Source of the DNA: RGIG7332 sp045580305
GTDB taxonomy: Bacteria; Bacillota; Clostridia; Oscillospirales; JAAYXM01
Direction of reading: 5' to 3'
DNA length: 64,000 nt
Assembly: GCA_045580305.1 (NCBI GenBank)
Contig: JAZNNQ010000001.1
Coordinates: 1-64,000 of the forward strand
Part shown: positions 1 to 7,861 of the stretch, in pieces
Layout: each line of letters opens with the position of its first letter
How positions within the stretch are numbered: position 1 is the first letter of the stretch
Program-made: the position numbers and the translations under genes
Notes under the pieces: model-generated
What the model was told of the DNA's origin: nothing
Databases searched by the model: none
The model's input: the letters and a program-made list of their open reading frames with translations, nothing else

Positions 1-1
1 A

Positions 2-160
2 TTTGCAGATGCAGACACAGTTTCCGCATACGCGAAAGAAGCGGTTGATGCACTTATCGGATCCGGCCTCATTGCAGGATCTAATGGTAAGATCAACCCG
101 AAGGCAAACACAACTCGTGCCGAGGTTGCTGTCGTTCTTGATCGTATCCTCAATAAATAA
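2..160 (+). CDS. SLH-domain surface protein, C-terminal end (partial)
   Basis: The reading frame enters from the left edge and stops with TAA at 158-160, leaving 52 residues. They form most of one S-layer homology (SLH) repeat: FADADTVSAYAKEAV, then a GLIAGSNGKINPKAN stretch, then TRAEVAVVLDRIL. SLH repeats bind pyruvylated secondary cell-wall polymer and hold proteins on the outside of the wall. The SNGKIN...TRAE core closely matches the SLH protein at 14870-16300, so the two are probably related in role. The rest of this protein, including any signal peptide, lies outside the window. Confident for the domain; function beyond wall anchoring cannot be stated. Confidence 0.85.
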   Translation, partial: FADADTVSAYAKEAVDALIGSGLIAGSNGKINPKANTTRAEVAVVLDRILNK

Positions 161-193
161 GCTTTCCCATTCATTTCCCATATTTCCTTTTTA

Positions 194-227
194 AGAAGAG
201 GGCGAGTCATTTGACCCGCCCTCTTCT
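194..227 (+). terminator. Hairpin after the SLH gene
   Basis: Arms AGAAGAGGGCG (194-204) and CGCCCTCTTCT (217-227) pair perfectly, with an inner GTCA/TGAC extension. It lies 34 bases after the SLH stop codon. The tail is not a clean T-run, so it may act in concert with the second hairpin at 235-269. Confidence 0.6.
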
Positions 228-234
228 GCATATA

Positions 235-269
235 AAAAAACTCCCGACAATATAATTTGTCGGGGGTGT
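235..269. terminator. Second, T-run-bearing hairpin just before the symporter start
   Basis: An A-run, CTCCCGACAA, a short loop, TTGTCGGGGG and a T-run form a near-perfect inverted repeat with U-tracts on both strands. The 3' arm and T-run end only 4-5 bases before the ATG at 274, so the G-rich arm doubles as the only possible ribosome site for the symporter gene. Confidence 0.65.
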
Positions 270-273
270 TTTT

Positions 274-1638
274 ATGCTTGAAAATGTTTCAAAGATCATA
301 TGGGGCGCACCGCTTATTATCACCATTTTTTCACTTGGAATTTATCTTACCTTTAAACTTAAATTCATTCAGATAAGGTGCCTGCCTCACGCGATCAAAG
401 CTCTTTTCAAAAGACCCGAGGGCAAGGGCAGTGTATCATCCTTTGCCGCCCTTGCAACCTCTCTTGCGGCAATGATAGGCACGGGTAATATCGTAGGCGT
501 GGCAACCGCGGTATCCATCGGCGGTGAGGGCGCTATTTTCTGGATGATAGTGGCGGCCTTTTTCGGTATGGCGATCTCCTACGCGGAAGGCTATTTCGCC
601 GTAAAATATCGCAAGGTGAAGGAAAACGGCGGCGTTTTGGGCGGCGCATTTATGTATATTGAGCGGGGAATGGGCAGTAAAGTACTGGCTAAGCTTTTTG
701 CCATTTTTGTGACCCTTGCCGCGCTTTTAGGTATTGGCACAATGACCCAATCAAACAGTATAGCCGAGGCTTTCTGTGATCTTTATCACTTTGAGGGCAA
801 TACTCTGGCTGTAGCGTTGGTGGTGACTCTTCTTGCAGGCGTAATTTTATTTGGCGGTATCGAGCGGGTATCGGGTGTTTCTACGGTGGTAGTCCCCGTA
901 ATGGGCGTTGTGTATGTTCTTGGAACCGTTGCTGTACTATTCGTATACCGCAATAATATACCCGATGCGGTCACTAAAATACTGCACTCCGCATTTGATT
1001 TTAAGCCAATTCTCGGCGGTGGCGCGGGAATGGCGGTGCGGTTAGGTGTGTCACGCGGTATATTTTCAAATGAAGCGGGACTTGGCTCATCATCCATTGC
1101 CGCCGCCGCGGCAAAGACCGAAAGCCCCCATGAGCAGGGACTGTGTATAATGGTGGGCACCTGGATAGACACGATTATACTCTGCACAATGACAGGACTC
1201 ACCATTGTTGTAACCGGTGCTACGAACAGCGGTCTTACCGGCGTGGCGCTTACTAATTTGGCCTATAACTCGGCACTTCCGGGAATGGGTAAGCTTATCG
1301 TTTCAACCTCACTTATTCTTTTTTCCTTCGCGTCAATTATCGGCTGGAGCTATTACGGTGAGCAGGGGGTGGAATATCTTTTCGGTGTGCGAAAAATCCG
1401 GGTGTATCGCGTTATATATTTGTTAGCGGTTTTTGCGGGCGCATTTCTCAAAGTATCCACCGTGTGGACGGTTGCCGATATATTAAATGGTCTTATGGCA
1501 ATACCGAACCTGGCGGCAATTTTTTATCTTACAAAAAAATTTTTTGTAAAAAAGAAGGGAAATGCTGAAAAAAATCGTATTATATATATGGGAGGTGTAA
1601 AAGATGAGCAGTATAAGAGAAGCACAAGAGGCATATGA
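274..1638 (+). CDS. Sodium:alanine/glycine symporter, AGCS family
   Basis: Predicted inner-membrane amino-acid:cation symporter of the alanine or glycine:cation family (AGCS), 454 residues, the usual family length. Hydrophobic segments run through the whole protein. Family landmarks are GTGNIVGVA near residues 69-77, GGEGAIFWM shortly after, and SNEAGLGSSSIAAAAA in the middle. The ATG at 274 fits the family N-terminus, but its ribosome site (GGGGGTG) lies in the 3' arm of a hairpin. The C-terminus runs 35 bases into the next gene and covers that gene's Shine-Dalgarno sequence, suggesting translational coupling. Substrate (alanine, glycine or another small amino acid) cannot be told from sequence. 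Confidence 0.93.
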   Translation: MLENVSKIIWGAPLIITIFSLGIYLTFKLKFIQIRCLPHAIKALFKRPEGKGSVSSFAALATSLAAMIGTGNIVGVATAVSIGGEGAIFWMIVAAFFGMAISYAEGYFAVKYRKVKENGGVLGGAFMYIERGMGSKVLAKLFAIFVTLAALLGIGTMTQSNSIAEAFCDLYHFEGNTLAVALVVTLLAGVILFGGIERVSGVSTVVVPVMGVVYVLGTVAVLFVYRNNIPDAVTKILHSAFDFKPILGGGAGMAVRLGVSRGIFSNEAGLGSSSIAAAAAKTESPHEQGLCIMVGTWIDTIILCTMTGLTIVVTGATNSGLTGVALTNLAYNSALPGMGKLIVSTSLILFSFASIIGWSYYGEQGVEYLFGVRKIRVYRVIYLLAVFAGAFLKVSTVWTVADILNGLMAIPNLAAIFYLTKKFFVKKKGNAEKNRIIYMGGVKDEQYKRSTRGI

Positions 1639-2599
1639 GAAGCAAACTTTATCTCCTTTCGCACAGCTGTCGGTAAACAGCCGCGGCAGGGAAGAAGCGA
1701 TAGAGCCGTGCGCTATTCGCACCTGCTACAGACGCGACTATGATAAGATTTTGCACTCTAAATCCTTCCGCCGCTTAAAGCATAAAACACAGGTATTTCT
1801 TTCTCCCGAAGGTGATCATTACAGAACACGCCTTACGCATACCCTTGAGGTGTGTCAGATCGCCAGAACAATTGCCCGTGCCCTGCGCCTCAATGAGGAT
1901 CTGGTAGAGGCTATTGCCATGGGCCACGACTTGGGACACACACCCTTCGGCCATGCGGGTGAGCGCGAACTCAAGCACCTTACCGACGGTGAGTTTTCTC
2001 ATAATAAGCAGAGCCTTCGCGTGGTCGAAAAAATAGAGAATTTAAACTTAACCTACGAGGTGCGTGACGGTATTCTTCATCACAGCGGAAATGTACCTGC
2101 CGAGACATATGAGGGTCAGATCGTGTTTTTGGCTGACAGAATTGCCTACATTAACCACGATATTGATGACGCGCTTCGTGCAGGGGTCATTCGCACTGAG
2201 CAGATCCCCGCAGAGCTTTCCGCTATCCTTGGTGATACTCACGCGAAAAGAATTAATACCCTTGTGTGCGATGCGATCTACGCCTCGGAAAAAGAGAGCA
2301 GGATTACAATGACACCGAAGATCGCAACCGCTATGGACAATCTGCGAACCTTTATGTTTGAAAATGTGTACCGCATACCCTATGCCCTGAATGAGGAGAA
2401 AAAGGTGCGGGCTATGATAGCGCAGATGTTCAAGTATTTTGAAAAATCCCCTGAGGAGCTTCCCAATGAATACAGGGAAACCGCATATACCGACGGTATT
2501 GTTACCGCTGTTTGCGATTATATCGCGTGTATGACCGACAGATACGCGGTCAATACCTACACAAAAATCTTTGTTCCCAACGCTTGGGATAAGTTATAA
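1604..2599 (+). CDS. dgt: dGTP triphosphohydrolase-like HD protein
   Basis: 331-residue HD-domain protein of the deoxyguanosinetriphosphate triphosphohydrolase-like family, which converts dNTPs, classically dGTP, to deoxynucleoside plus tripolyphosphate. Metal-binding residues are visible: RTRLTHT with His79, and GHDLGHTPFGHAGE with the His-Asp pair at 108-109. The start at 1604 has GGAGGT 8-9 bases upstream, inside the end of the symporter gene. It is followed 40 bases later by dnaG and then sigA, the arrangement often seen in Clostridia for the macromolecular-synthesis operon, so co-expression with replication initiation is likely. Exact dNTP preference is not predictable. Confidence 0.93.
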   Translation: MSSIREAQEAYEKQTLSPFAQLSVNSRGREEAIEPCAIRTCYRRDYDKILHSKSFRRLKHKTQVFLSPEGDHYRTRLTHTLEVCQIARTIARALRLNEDLVEAIAMGHDLGHTPFGHAGERELKHLTDGEFSHNKQSLRVVEKIENLNLTYEVRDGILHHSGNVPAETYEGQIVFLADRIAYINHDIDDALRAGVIRTEQIPAELSAILGDTHAKRINTLVCDAIYASEKESRITMTPKIATAMDNLRTFMFENVYRIPYALNEEKKVRAMIAQMFKYFEKSPEELPNEYRETAYTDGIVTAVCDYIACMTDRYAVNTYTKIFVPNAWDKL

Positions 2600-2639
2600 A
2601 ACCTAAAAAGTGGGTAAAATCTCAGTTACGGAGGAAAAA

Positions 2640-4376
2640 ATGACATTTTCGGATAGTTTTTTAGACGAAGTACGCGCCAGATGCGACATTGTGGATATAA
2701 TATCCAGATATACAAGCCTTAATAAGCGCGGCTCCGGTTATGTGGGGCTGTGTCCCTTCCATAATGAAAAAACGCCATCCTTTTCCGTATCAAGGGACAA
2801 GCAGTTTTTCCATTGCTTCGGCTGTGGCGTGGGCGGTGATGTTATCACCTTTATTATGAAGATCGAAAATCTTGATTTCCCCGCCGCGGTTGAATATTTG
2901 GCAGAGCGTGCGGGACTCAGTATGCCGGCCCTTGATGAAAGCACAAATCTTGCCCGTCGTCGTAGGGAGCGGGTGCTGGCGGTAAATAAAGAGGCGGCGC
3001 GCTTCTATCACACCTGCCTTAAAAGCGATGTAGGTCGCGAGGCGCTGGAGTATTTAAACAGCCGCGGACTTACAAGTGCAACCCAGACACGATTTGGCCT
3101 TGGCTTTGCCCCCAATGCTTGGGACAGCCTGACAAAGGAAATGGTTTCAAAGGGCTTTACCAAAAACGAATTGCTTGATGCGGGTCTTGCGGTAACAGGT
3201 AAAAACGGCAGTGTCTACGACCGCTTCAGAAACCGCGTTATGTTCCCGATAATCGATGTAAAAGGCCAGGTGCTCGGCTTTGGCGGCCGCGTTATGGACG
3301 ACTCTAAACCCAAGTATTTAAATACCACTGACACTATTGTGTTCAACAAGCGTAAAAACCTGTTTGGTCTTAATTTTGCAAAGAAGACCGTCGCCCCCGC
3401 AATGATACTGACTGAGGGCTATATGGATGTCATCTCACTGCATCAAGCGGGCTTTGACTCGGCGGTTGCATCATTAGGTACCGCCATCACCGAGGAGCAG
3501 GTAAAACTTATATCCCGTTATAAAAAAGAGATAATGATCGCCTATGACCAGGACGGCGCGGGTGTAAAAGCTACCCAGCGCGCCCTTGAACTTATAAAAC
3601 CCTCGGATCTTTCAGCAAAGGTGCTCCGAATGCACGATGCAAAGGACCCGGATGAGTATATTAAAAAGTTCGGAAGAGAGCGTTTTGTGCGCCTTATTGA
3701 AAACGCTGAAACCGACAGTGAGTACAAGCTGTCCGGCGTGAAAGCGGGCTTTGATATCACCACCGACGAGGGCAAGGTAGCATATCTCAAAGCGGCGGTT
3801 GCAGAACTTGCAAAAATGACCAGCAAGATCGAGCAGGAAATATACATAGCGCGTGTATCCCGAGATACCGGCGTTTCGGTTGATGCCATTTCCCATGAGG
3901 TATCCATCGCCCGCAAGAAGGAAAGTCGGCGTGCCCGGCGTGAAGAGGAAACCAAAAACCTCACACCCGTACGGGCGCACCAGCCGCAGAACCGTTCAAT
4001 GCGCTTTGAAAATCCACGCTCCGCCATTGCGGAGGAGAATGTGGTGGCAATACTTGCCGTGCGCCACGATTGGATTGCTGCGGTGGCAGAGCAACTATCC
4101 CCATCGGAGTTTTCGAGCCCGATGCTCTCGGAAATTTATCGCACTATCTTACGGCAACACGACGGTGAGCGTGAGGTAAGTCCTGCAAGCGTTTTAGGCG
4201 CTCTGGACGGAGATGCTGCAAACCATTTATCCGGCGTACTTGCACGAAGCATTGAACCGAATGCCGATGCACTGCGTGATTATATTAAAACAATAAAAGA
4301 GGAAGCGGCAAAGGACGACGATGATCTCCTTGCCGCAGCCAGAAGACATAAAGAAAAGAAGTCATATGGAGGATAA
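2640..4376 (+). CDS. dnaG: DNA primase
   Basis: DnaG synthesises RNA primers for the replication fork. 578 residues from the ATG at 2640, chosen because GGAGG sits 6-7 bases upstream and the protein then starts MTFSDSFLDEVR as in the family; an in-frame upstream start at 2610 lacks this support. Domains in order: N-terminal zinc ribbon (Cys38, His41, Cys59, Cys62), catalytic core with the TOPRIM motifs EGYMD (259-263) and DQDGAG (303-308), and a C-terminal region after residue 450 expected to bind DnaB helicase. The stop is followed within a few bases by sigA, whose ribosome site overlaps the end of this gene. Confidence 0.97.
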   Translation: MTFSDSFLDEVRARCDIVDIISRYTSLNKRGSGYVGLCPFHNEKTPSFSVSRDKQFFHCFGCGVGGDVITFIMKIENLDFPAAVEYLAERAGLSMPALDESTNLARRRRERVLAVNKEAARFYHTCLKSDVGREALEYLNSRGLTSATQTRFGLGFAPNAWDSLTKEMVSKGFTKNELLDAGLAVTGKNGSVYDRFRNRVMFPIIDVKGQVLGFGGRVMDDSKPKYLNTTDTIVFNKRKNLFGLNFAKKTVAPAMILTEGYMDVISLHQAGFDSAVASLGTAITEEQVKLISRYKKEIMIAYDQDGAGVKATQRALELIKPSDLSAKVLRMHDAKDPDEYIKKFGRERFVRLIENAETDSEYKLSGVKAGFDITTDEGKVAYLKAAVAELAKMTSKIEQEIYIARVSRDTGVSVDAISHEVSIARKKESRRARREEETKNLTPVRAHQPQNRSMRFENPRSAIAEENVVAILAVRHDWIAAVAEQLSPSEFSSPMLSEIYRTILRQHDGEREVSPASVLGALDGDAANHLSGVLARSIEPNADALRDYIKTIKEEAAKDDDDLLAAARRHKEKKSYGG

Positions 4377-4380
4377 AAGT

Positions 4381-5508
4381 ATGGATGAAAAGAAAGTATT
4401 AACCCCCGAAGAAAAGCAGGCAGCTCTTAATGAGTTCGTTGAAGGTGCCAAAAAAAGAGGTAAACTTACCTCCAAGGAGCTTATGGACATTACCGAGTCT
4501 TTAGAGCTTGACTCCGATGAAATGGACAAGCTTTACGACACATTGGAGAATACAGGCGTAGAACTTCCTTTGGAGGAAATGATCGTCGATCTTCCCGATG
4601 ACGCGGATATAACTCCGGATCTTGACAATATTGAAGAGATCCCCGAGGAAGAACTTAATGATCCCGCGGCACTTATGGACGGACTAAGTGTGGACGACCA
4701 TGTTCGTATCTACTTAAAGGAAATTGGTAAGGTTGACCTTCTTACTCCCGATGAAGAGGTAGAGCTTGCAAAGCGTATGGCAGAGGGCGATGAAGCTGCA
4801 AAAGCGCGTCTTTCTGAGGCAAACCTCCGTCTTGTAGTATCCATTGCAAAGCGCTATGTGGGCCGTGGTATGCTGTTCCTCGACCTTATTCAGGAGGGTA
4901 ACTTGGGTCTTCTCAAGGCGGTTGAAAAGTTTGACTACACCAAGGGCTACAAGTTCTCAACATATGCCACCTGGTGGATCCGCCAGGCTATTACCCGTGC
5001 CATTGCCGACCAGGCGCGTACCATCCGTATTCCCGTTCATATGGTTGAAACTATCAATAAGGTAATTCGCGTATCCCGTCAGCTCCTGCAGGAATTAGGT
5101 CATGACCCATCACCGGAAGAGGTGTCTGAGGCTATGGGTATGCCGGTCAATAAGGTGCGCGAGATACTTAAGATCGCGCAGGAGCCGGTTAGTCTGGAAA
5201 CACCTATCGGTGAAGAGGAGGATTCCCATCTTGGTGACTTTATTCCCGATGAGGATGCTCTTGAACCTGCAGAGGCTGCGGCAAATGCGCTCCAGCGCGA
5301 GCAGCTTTTGGACATCCTTCACACTCTCACCCCGCGTGAGGAAAGGGTAATCAAACTCCGTTACGGCCTTGAGGACGGCAGAAGCCGCACCTTGGAAGAG
5401 GTGGGTAAGGAGTTCAATGTTACTCGTGAGCGAATTCGTCAGATAGAGGCTAAGGCACTCCGTAAACTTCGTCATCCCAGCCGCTCTAAAAAGTTAAGGG
5501 ACTCGTAA
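4381..5508 (+). CDS. rpoD: Primary sigma factor SigA/RpoD
   Basis: Housekeeping sigma-70 factor that directs RNA polymerase to TTGACA/TATAAT promoters. 375 residues from ATG 4381, chosen because GGAGG lies 8 bases upstream; upstream in-frame ATGs at 4321 and 4366 lack a ribosome site. It has an acidic N-terminal region 1.1-like segment, region 1.2 (DDHVRIYLKEIG, from about 106), region 2 with RLVVSIAKRY and the DLIQEGNLGL and TYATWWIRQA blocks, and region 4 ending with the helix-turn-helix VTRERIRQIEAKALRKL. Last gene of the dgt-dnaG-rpoD operon, closed by a strong terminator. Confidence 0.98.
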   Translation: MDEKKVLTPEEKQAALNEFVEGAKKRGKLTSKELMDITESLELDSDEMDKLYDTLENTGVELPLEEMIVDLPDDADITPDLDNIEEIPEEELNDPAALMDGLSVDDHVRIYLKEIGKVDLLTPDEEVELAKRMAEGDEAAKARLSEANLRLVVSIAKRYVGRGMLFLDLIQEGNLGLLKAVEKFDYTKGYKFSTYATWWIRQAITRAIADQARTIRIPVHMVETINKVIRVSRQLLQELGHDPSPEEVSEAMGMPVNKVREILKIAQEPVSLETPIGEEEDSHLGDFIPDEDALEPAEAAANALQREQLLDILHTLTPREERVIKLRYGLEDGRSRTLEEVGKEFNVTRERIRQIEAKALRKLRHPSRSKKLRDS

Positions 5509-5520
5509 GCTAAACAAAAA

Positions 5521-5545
5521 TCCCGCCGAACGGCGGGATTTTTTT
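5521..5545 (+). terminator. Rho-independent terminator after rpoD
   Basis: TCCCGCCG-AA-CGGCGGGA stem (5521-5538) followed by seven T residues. Twelve bases after the rpoD stop. Confidence 0.93.
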
Positions 5546-5554
5546 GAAAAAATT

Positions 5555-5584
5555 CTTACATCAAAAAATTTTTTGTGATAGAAT
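5555..5584 (+). promoter_or_regulatory. Extended -10 promoter for the CarD-family gene
   Basis: -35 CTTACA (5555-5560, 4/6 match), 18-base spacer, -10 TAGAAT (5579-5584, 5/6 match) with a TGA extended -10 element directly upstream. Transcription would start near 5591, only about 16 bases before the start codon. Confidence 0.55.
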
Positions 5585-5608
5585 CAACTTGTCAGGAGTT
5601 GATTCTAT
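5578..5608. promoter_or_regulatory. Perfect palindrome over promoter and start codon
   Basis: Arms ATAGAATCAACT (5578-5589) and AGTTGATTCTAT (5597-5608) are exact inverted repeats of 12 bases with a 7-base centre. The left arm contains the -10 box and the right arm runs into the ATG at 5607. Position fits an operator; if transcription began further upstream it would instead be an RNA hairpin hiding the start codon. Confidence 0.6.
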
Positions 5609-6083
5609 GTTCAAAAAAGGCGATAAAATCGTATACGGCAGCTCGGGCGTGTGTACCGTTGTGGACATTGCACCACTTGATCCGGGCGGCAAGGATTATT
5701 ATACATTGAAGCCGGAGTTCGGCAGTGAGGTCATATATACCCCCGTGGACACCAAGGTTTATATGAGAGCCGCGTTGACAAAGGAAGAAGCGGAAGAACT
5801 CATACGCCGTATCCCGCAGGTAGAAGCAAAAAAATGCGAGAATATGACCGTGGCAGCTATGCGGGACGAATATCAGAAATCCTTCGCAAACCACGATCGT
5901 GAGGATCTCATTCAGCTTATCAAGGGCATTTATCAAAAAGGCGAGCGAAGCGGAAAACTGGGTGTTATAGATGAGCAGTTTATGAAGCGGGCTGAGAACC
6001 TGCTTTACGGTGAGATAGCAACCGCTCTCGGTATCGAGCGCGAACAGGTAGTGGATTATATCATAAAGACTATTGAAAAGTAG
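5607..6083 (+). CDS. CarD-family transcription regulator
   Basis: 158-residue CarD/CdnL-type protein. The N-terminal half (about 1-60: FKKGDKIVYGSSGVCTV...YYTLKPEF) is the Tudor-like RNA-polymerase interaction domain; the rest is the helical domain, ending YIIKTIEK. In other bacteria such proteins bind the RNA polymerase beta subunit and stabilise open complexes. Start at 5607 has CAGGAG upstream; an upstream in-frame start at 5544 would lie in the rpoD terminator and is rejected. Sitting directly after sigA fits a role in transcription initiation. Possibly autoregulated through the palindrome across its promoter. Confidence 0.88.
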   Translation: MFKKGDKIVYGSSGVCTVVDIAPLDPGGKDYYTLKPEFGSEVIYTPVDTKVYMRAALTKEEAEELIRRIPQVEAKKCENMTVAAMRDEYQKSFANHDREDLIQLIKGIYQKGERSGKLGVIDEQFMKRAENLLYGEIATALGIEREQVVDYIIKTIEK

Positions 6084-6147
6084 TTACCTCTATGTTAATA
6101 TAGGCACATACGATGATGCTGTTAGCAAAATAAAAGGAGATAAAGAT

Positions 6148-6543
6148 ATGACCAGAGCAGAAAAAGCAGTAGAAAAATATCAGAACGGTTATAACTGTGC
6201 ACAGGCGGTAATATGTGCTTGTGCCGATATGACAGAGTTTACCGAGGATCAGTTATTCAGATTATCCGAAGCCTTTGGCGGCGGAATGGGTGCAACCGGC
6301 GGCGTTTGCGGTGCTGTAAGCGCAATGGTTTTCCTGGCCGGCCTTAAGGAAAGCGGCGGACTTGCACTTCTTCCCGATACCAATAAGGGAAAAAGCTGCG
6401 CCCTTGCAAAGGCAATGATGAACGAGTTTGAAAATATGAATAAAACAATAATCTGCTCTACCATAAAGAGTGAGGCTTGCCGCACATGTGCAGGCTGTGT
6501 TGAGGATGCAGTAAACATTATCGAAAAGAAATTGGCAGAATAA
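6148..6543 (+). CDS. C_GCAxxG_C_C family Cys-rich protein
   Basis: 131-residue small soluble protein with the conserved pattern of the C_GCAxxG_C_C (putative redox-active) family: YNCAQAV near residue 14, FGGGMGATGGVCGAV in the middle, and clustered cysteines at the end (CSTIKSEACRTCAGC). Members are widespread in anaerobes and are thought to carry redox-active or metal-binding cysteines, but the biochemical role is not established. Start at 6148 has AAGGAG 7-8 bases upstream; an in-frame start at 6073 overlapping the CarD gene is rejected. It lies between the CarD gene and trmB, only 4 bases before trmB. Confidence 0.85.
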   Translation: MTRAEKAVEKYQNGYNCAQAVICACADMTEFTEDQLFRLSEAFGGGMGATGGVCGAVSAMVFLAGLKESGGLALLPDTNKGKSCALAKAMMNEFENMNKTIICSTIKSEACRTCAGCVEDAVNIIEKKLAE

Positions 6544-6547
6544 AGCT

Positions 6548-7186
6548 ATGAGAATGCGAAGAAAACCCAATCTCGACAAAAGGCTTTCCGCTTGTGACGA
6601 GATACATATCACAAACCCGGAGGAGCTTCGCGGCAAATGGCGTTCTACCTTCGGTTTTGACAAGATATGCATTGAGATCGGCTGCGGCAAGGGCAGATTT
6701 ATAACAGAGACCGCAAAACTTTCGCCCGACACGCTTTTTGTCGCTATCGAGCGTGACTCAAATGTAATCGTTATGGCGATGGAAAAGGCGCTCCGGCAGG
6801 AGATTAAAAACCTGCGTTTTATGAATGTTGACGCGGGCAAGCTTACGGAGTTTTTTGATGATGGCGAACTTAATCGCATCTATCTAAACTTCAGCGACCC
6901 GTGGCCCAAATCCAAGCAGGCAAAACGCCGTCTTACCCACACAAACTTCCTTACCCAATACGATAAGGTGCTGGATGATAAGGGCGAAATTTTCTTTAAG
7001 ACCGACAATGAAAAACTTTTTGAATTCTCACTTAACGAGATGTCGGGCTTTGGTCTTATTTTATCAAACATTACCTTCAATTTACACAGTACCGACCTGC
7101 CCAATGTTGTTACTGAATATGAAGAGCGTTTTTCCTCACAGGGTATGCGAATTTATAGAGTAGAAGCAAGAAAAAGGAATGTCTAA
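6548..7186 (+). CDS. trmB: tRNA (guanine-N7)-methyltransferase
   Basis: TrmB methylates G46 of tRNA with S-adenosylmethionine. 212 residues, normal length, beginning MRMRRKPNLDKRL as in Firmicute homologues. The SAM-binding motif IEIGCGKGRF, the catalytic-region motif NFSDPWPKSKQAKRRLTH and the ERFSSQGMRIYR C-terminal block are all present. The start follows the preceding stop by 4 bases with only a weak ribosome site, suggesting coupling. Its TAA (7184-7186) lies in the loop of a terminator hairpin and overlaps the stop codon of the facing AlkD-type gene. Confidence 0.96.
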   Translation: MRMRRKPNLDKRLSACDEIHITNPEELRGKWRSTFGFDKICIEIGCGKGRFITETAKLSPDTLFVAIERDSNVIVMAMEKALRQEIKNLRFMNVDAGKLTEFFDDGELNRIYLNFSDPWPKSKQAKRRLTHTNFLTQYDKVLDDKGEIFFKTDNEKLFEFSLNEMSGFGLILSNITFNLHSTDLPNVVTEYEERFSSQGMRIYRVEARKRNV

Positions 7187-7200
7187 TCGACATTCCTTTT
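7172..7200. terminator. Bidirectional terminator between trmB and the AlkD-type gene
   Basis: Arms AAAAGGAATGTC (7172-7183) and GACATTCCTTTT (7189-7200), loop TAATC, with U-tracts on both strands. The loop holds the stop codons of both convergent genes. Confidence 0.85.
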
Positions 7201-7860
7201 TAGCGTTTTTAAATAGTTTTTTTGTTCATCTCTTATGCGGTAGCTTTCCCTGGCTTTTTGGATGGTTTTGTTGTGTACCCACGGGGAAAGAACACCATTT
7301 TCCAAATACGGGATGGCCGAGTCATACTGTTTTGCGAGTGCCGTTGCAAAGTACCAGGCAATCATCATATTGATGTAATACTCGCTCGACTTTACTTGCG
7401 AAACTCGAAGCAGGTATTCCGCCTTAAAATGCTCGTCTAAAAAATAAGTCATAAGCATCTCGATTCCGAACCGCACCGTATAGGTGTGCTTTGAATTTAG
7501 CCACCGTTCAATGTGAGGAATGAGTTTTGCGGTGTTTTTCTTAAAGCATTTGGGGCACAGAGAGTCGCAGGTTGCCCAATTGTCCACATAGGGCAGGAAA
7601 GTGTTAAGTGCCGCAATGCACTCATCAAAATCTTTTATCTCGCAAATCAAAAAGCCGTGAAGATTATTCTCTTCATAATACTTGTGTGGCAGAGTATTGA
7701 GAAAAGCGGGCGTGTCAGTGTGATCTTTAATCCCTTTTGCAAGAGTGCGAAGTGCAGGTGTACGCACGCCGATGATCCTCTCTCGCTCTATTGTGGGAAT
7801 AAGAGCGGCAGTAAAGTCACCATATTTCCTATCTTGTAATTTAAAAAGTCTTTCTGTCAT
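7183..7860 (-). CDS. DNA alkylation repair protein, AlkD-like
   Basis: 225-residue all-helical protein of the DNA alkylation repair (AlkC/AlkD HEAT-like repeat) superfamily. The family excises bulky or cationic alkylated purines such as N3- and N7-alkyl bases without flipping them. Recognisable blocks are GVRTPALRTLAKGI near the start, VDNWATCDSL in the middle and SPWVHNKTIQKARESYRI near the end. The short version seen here is common in anaerobic Firmicutes and may differ in substrate from true AlkD. It starts 1 base after the TmcAL gene stop, with GGAG upstream, so the two form an operon. Its stop overlaps that of trmB. Confidence 0.88.
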   Translation of the reverse strand: MTERLFKLQDRKYGDFTAALIPTIERERIIGVRTPALRTLAKGIKDHTDTPAFLNTLPHKYYEENNLHGFLICEIKDFDECIAALNTFLPYVDNWATCDSLCPKCFKKNTAKLIPHIERWLNSKHTYTVRFGIEMLMTYFLDEHFKAEYLLRVSQVKSSEYYINMMIAWYFATALAKQYDSAIPYLENGVLSPWVHNKTIQKARESYRIRDEQKNYLKTLKRNVD

Positions 7861-7861
7861 T

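Noticed and set aside
786..1205. Minus-strand 139-codon open frame inside the symporter gene
   Set aside because: Antisense shadow with low-complexity composition; no ribosome site and no recognised family.
5544..5606. Upstream start for the CarD gene
   Set aside because: It would begin in the T-run of the rpoD terminator; ATG 5607 has its own ribosome site.
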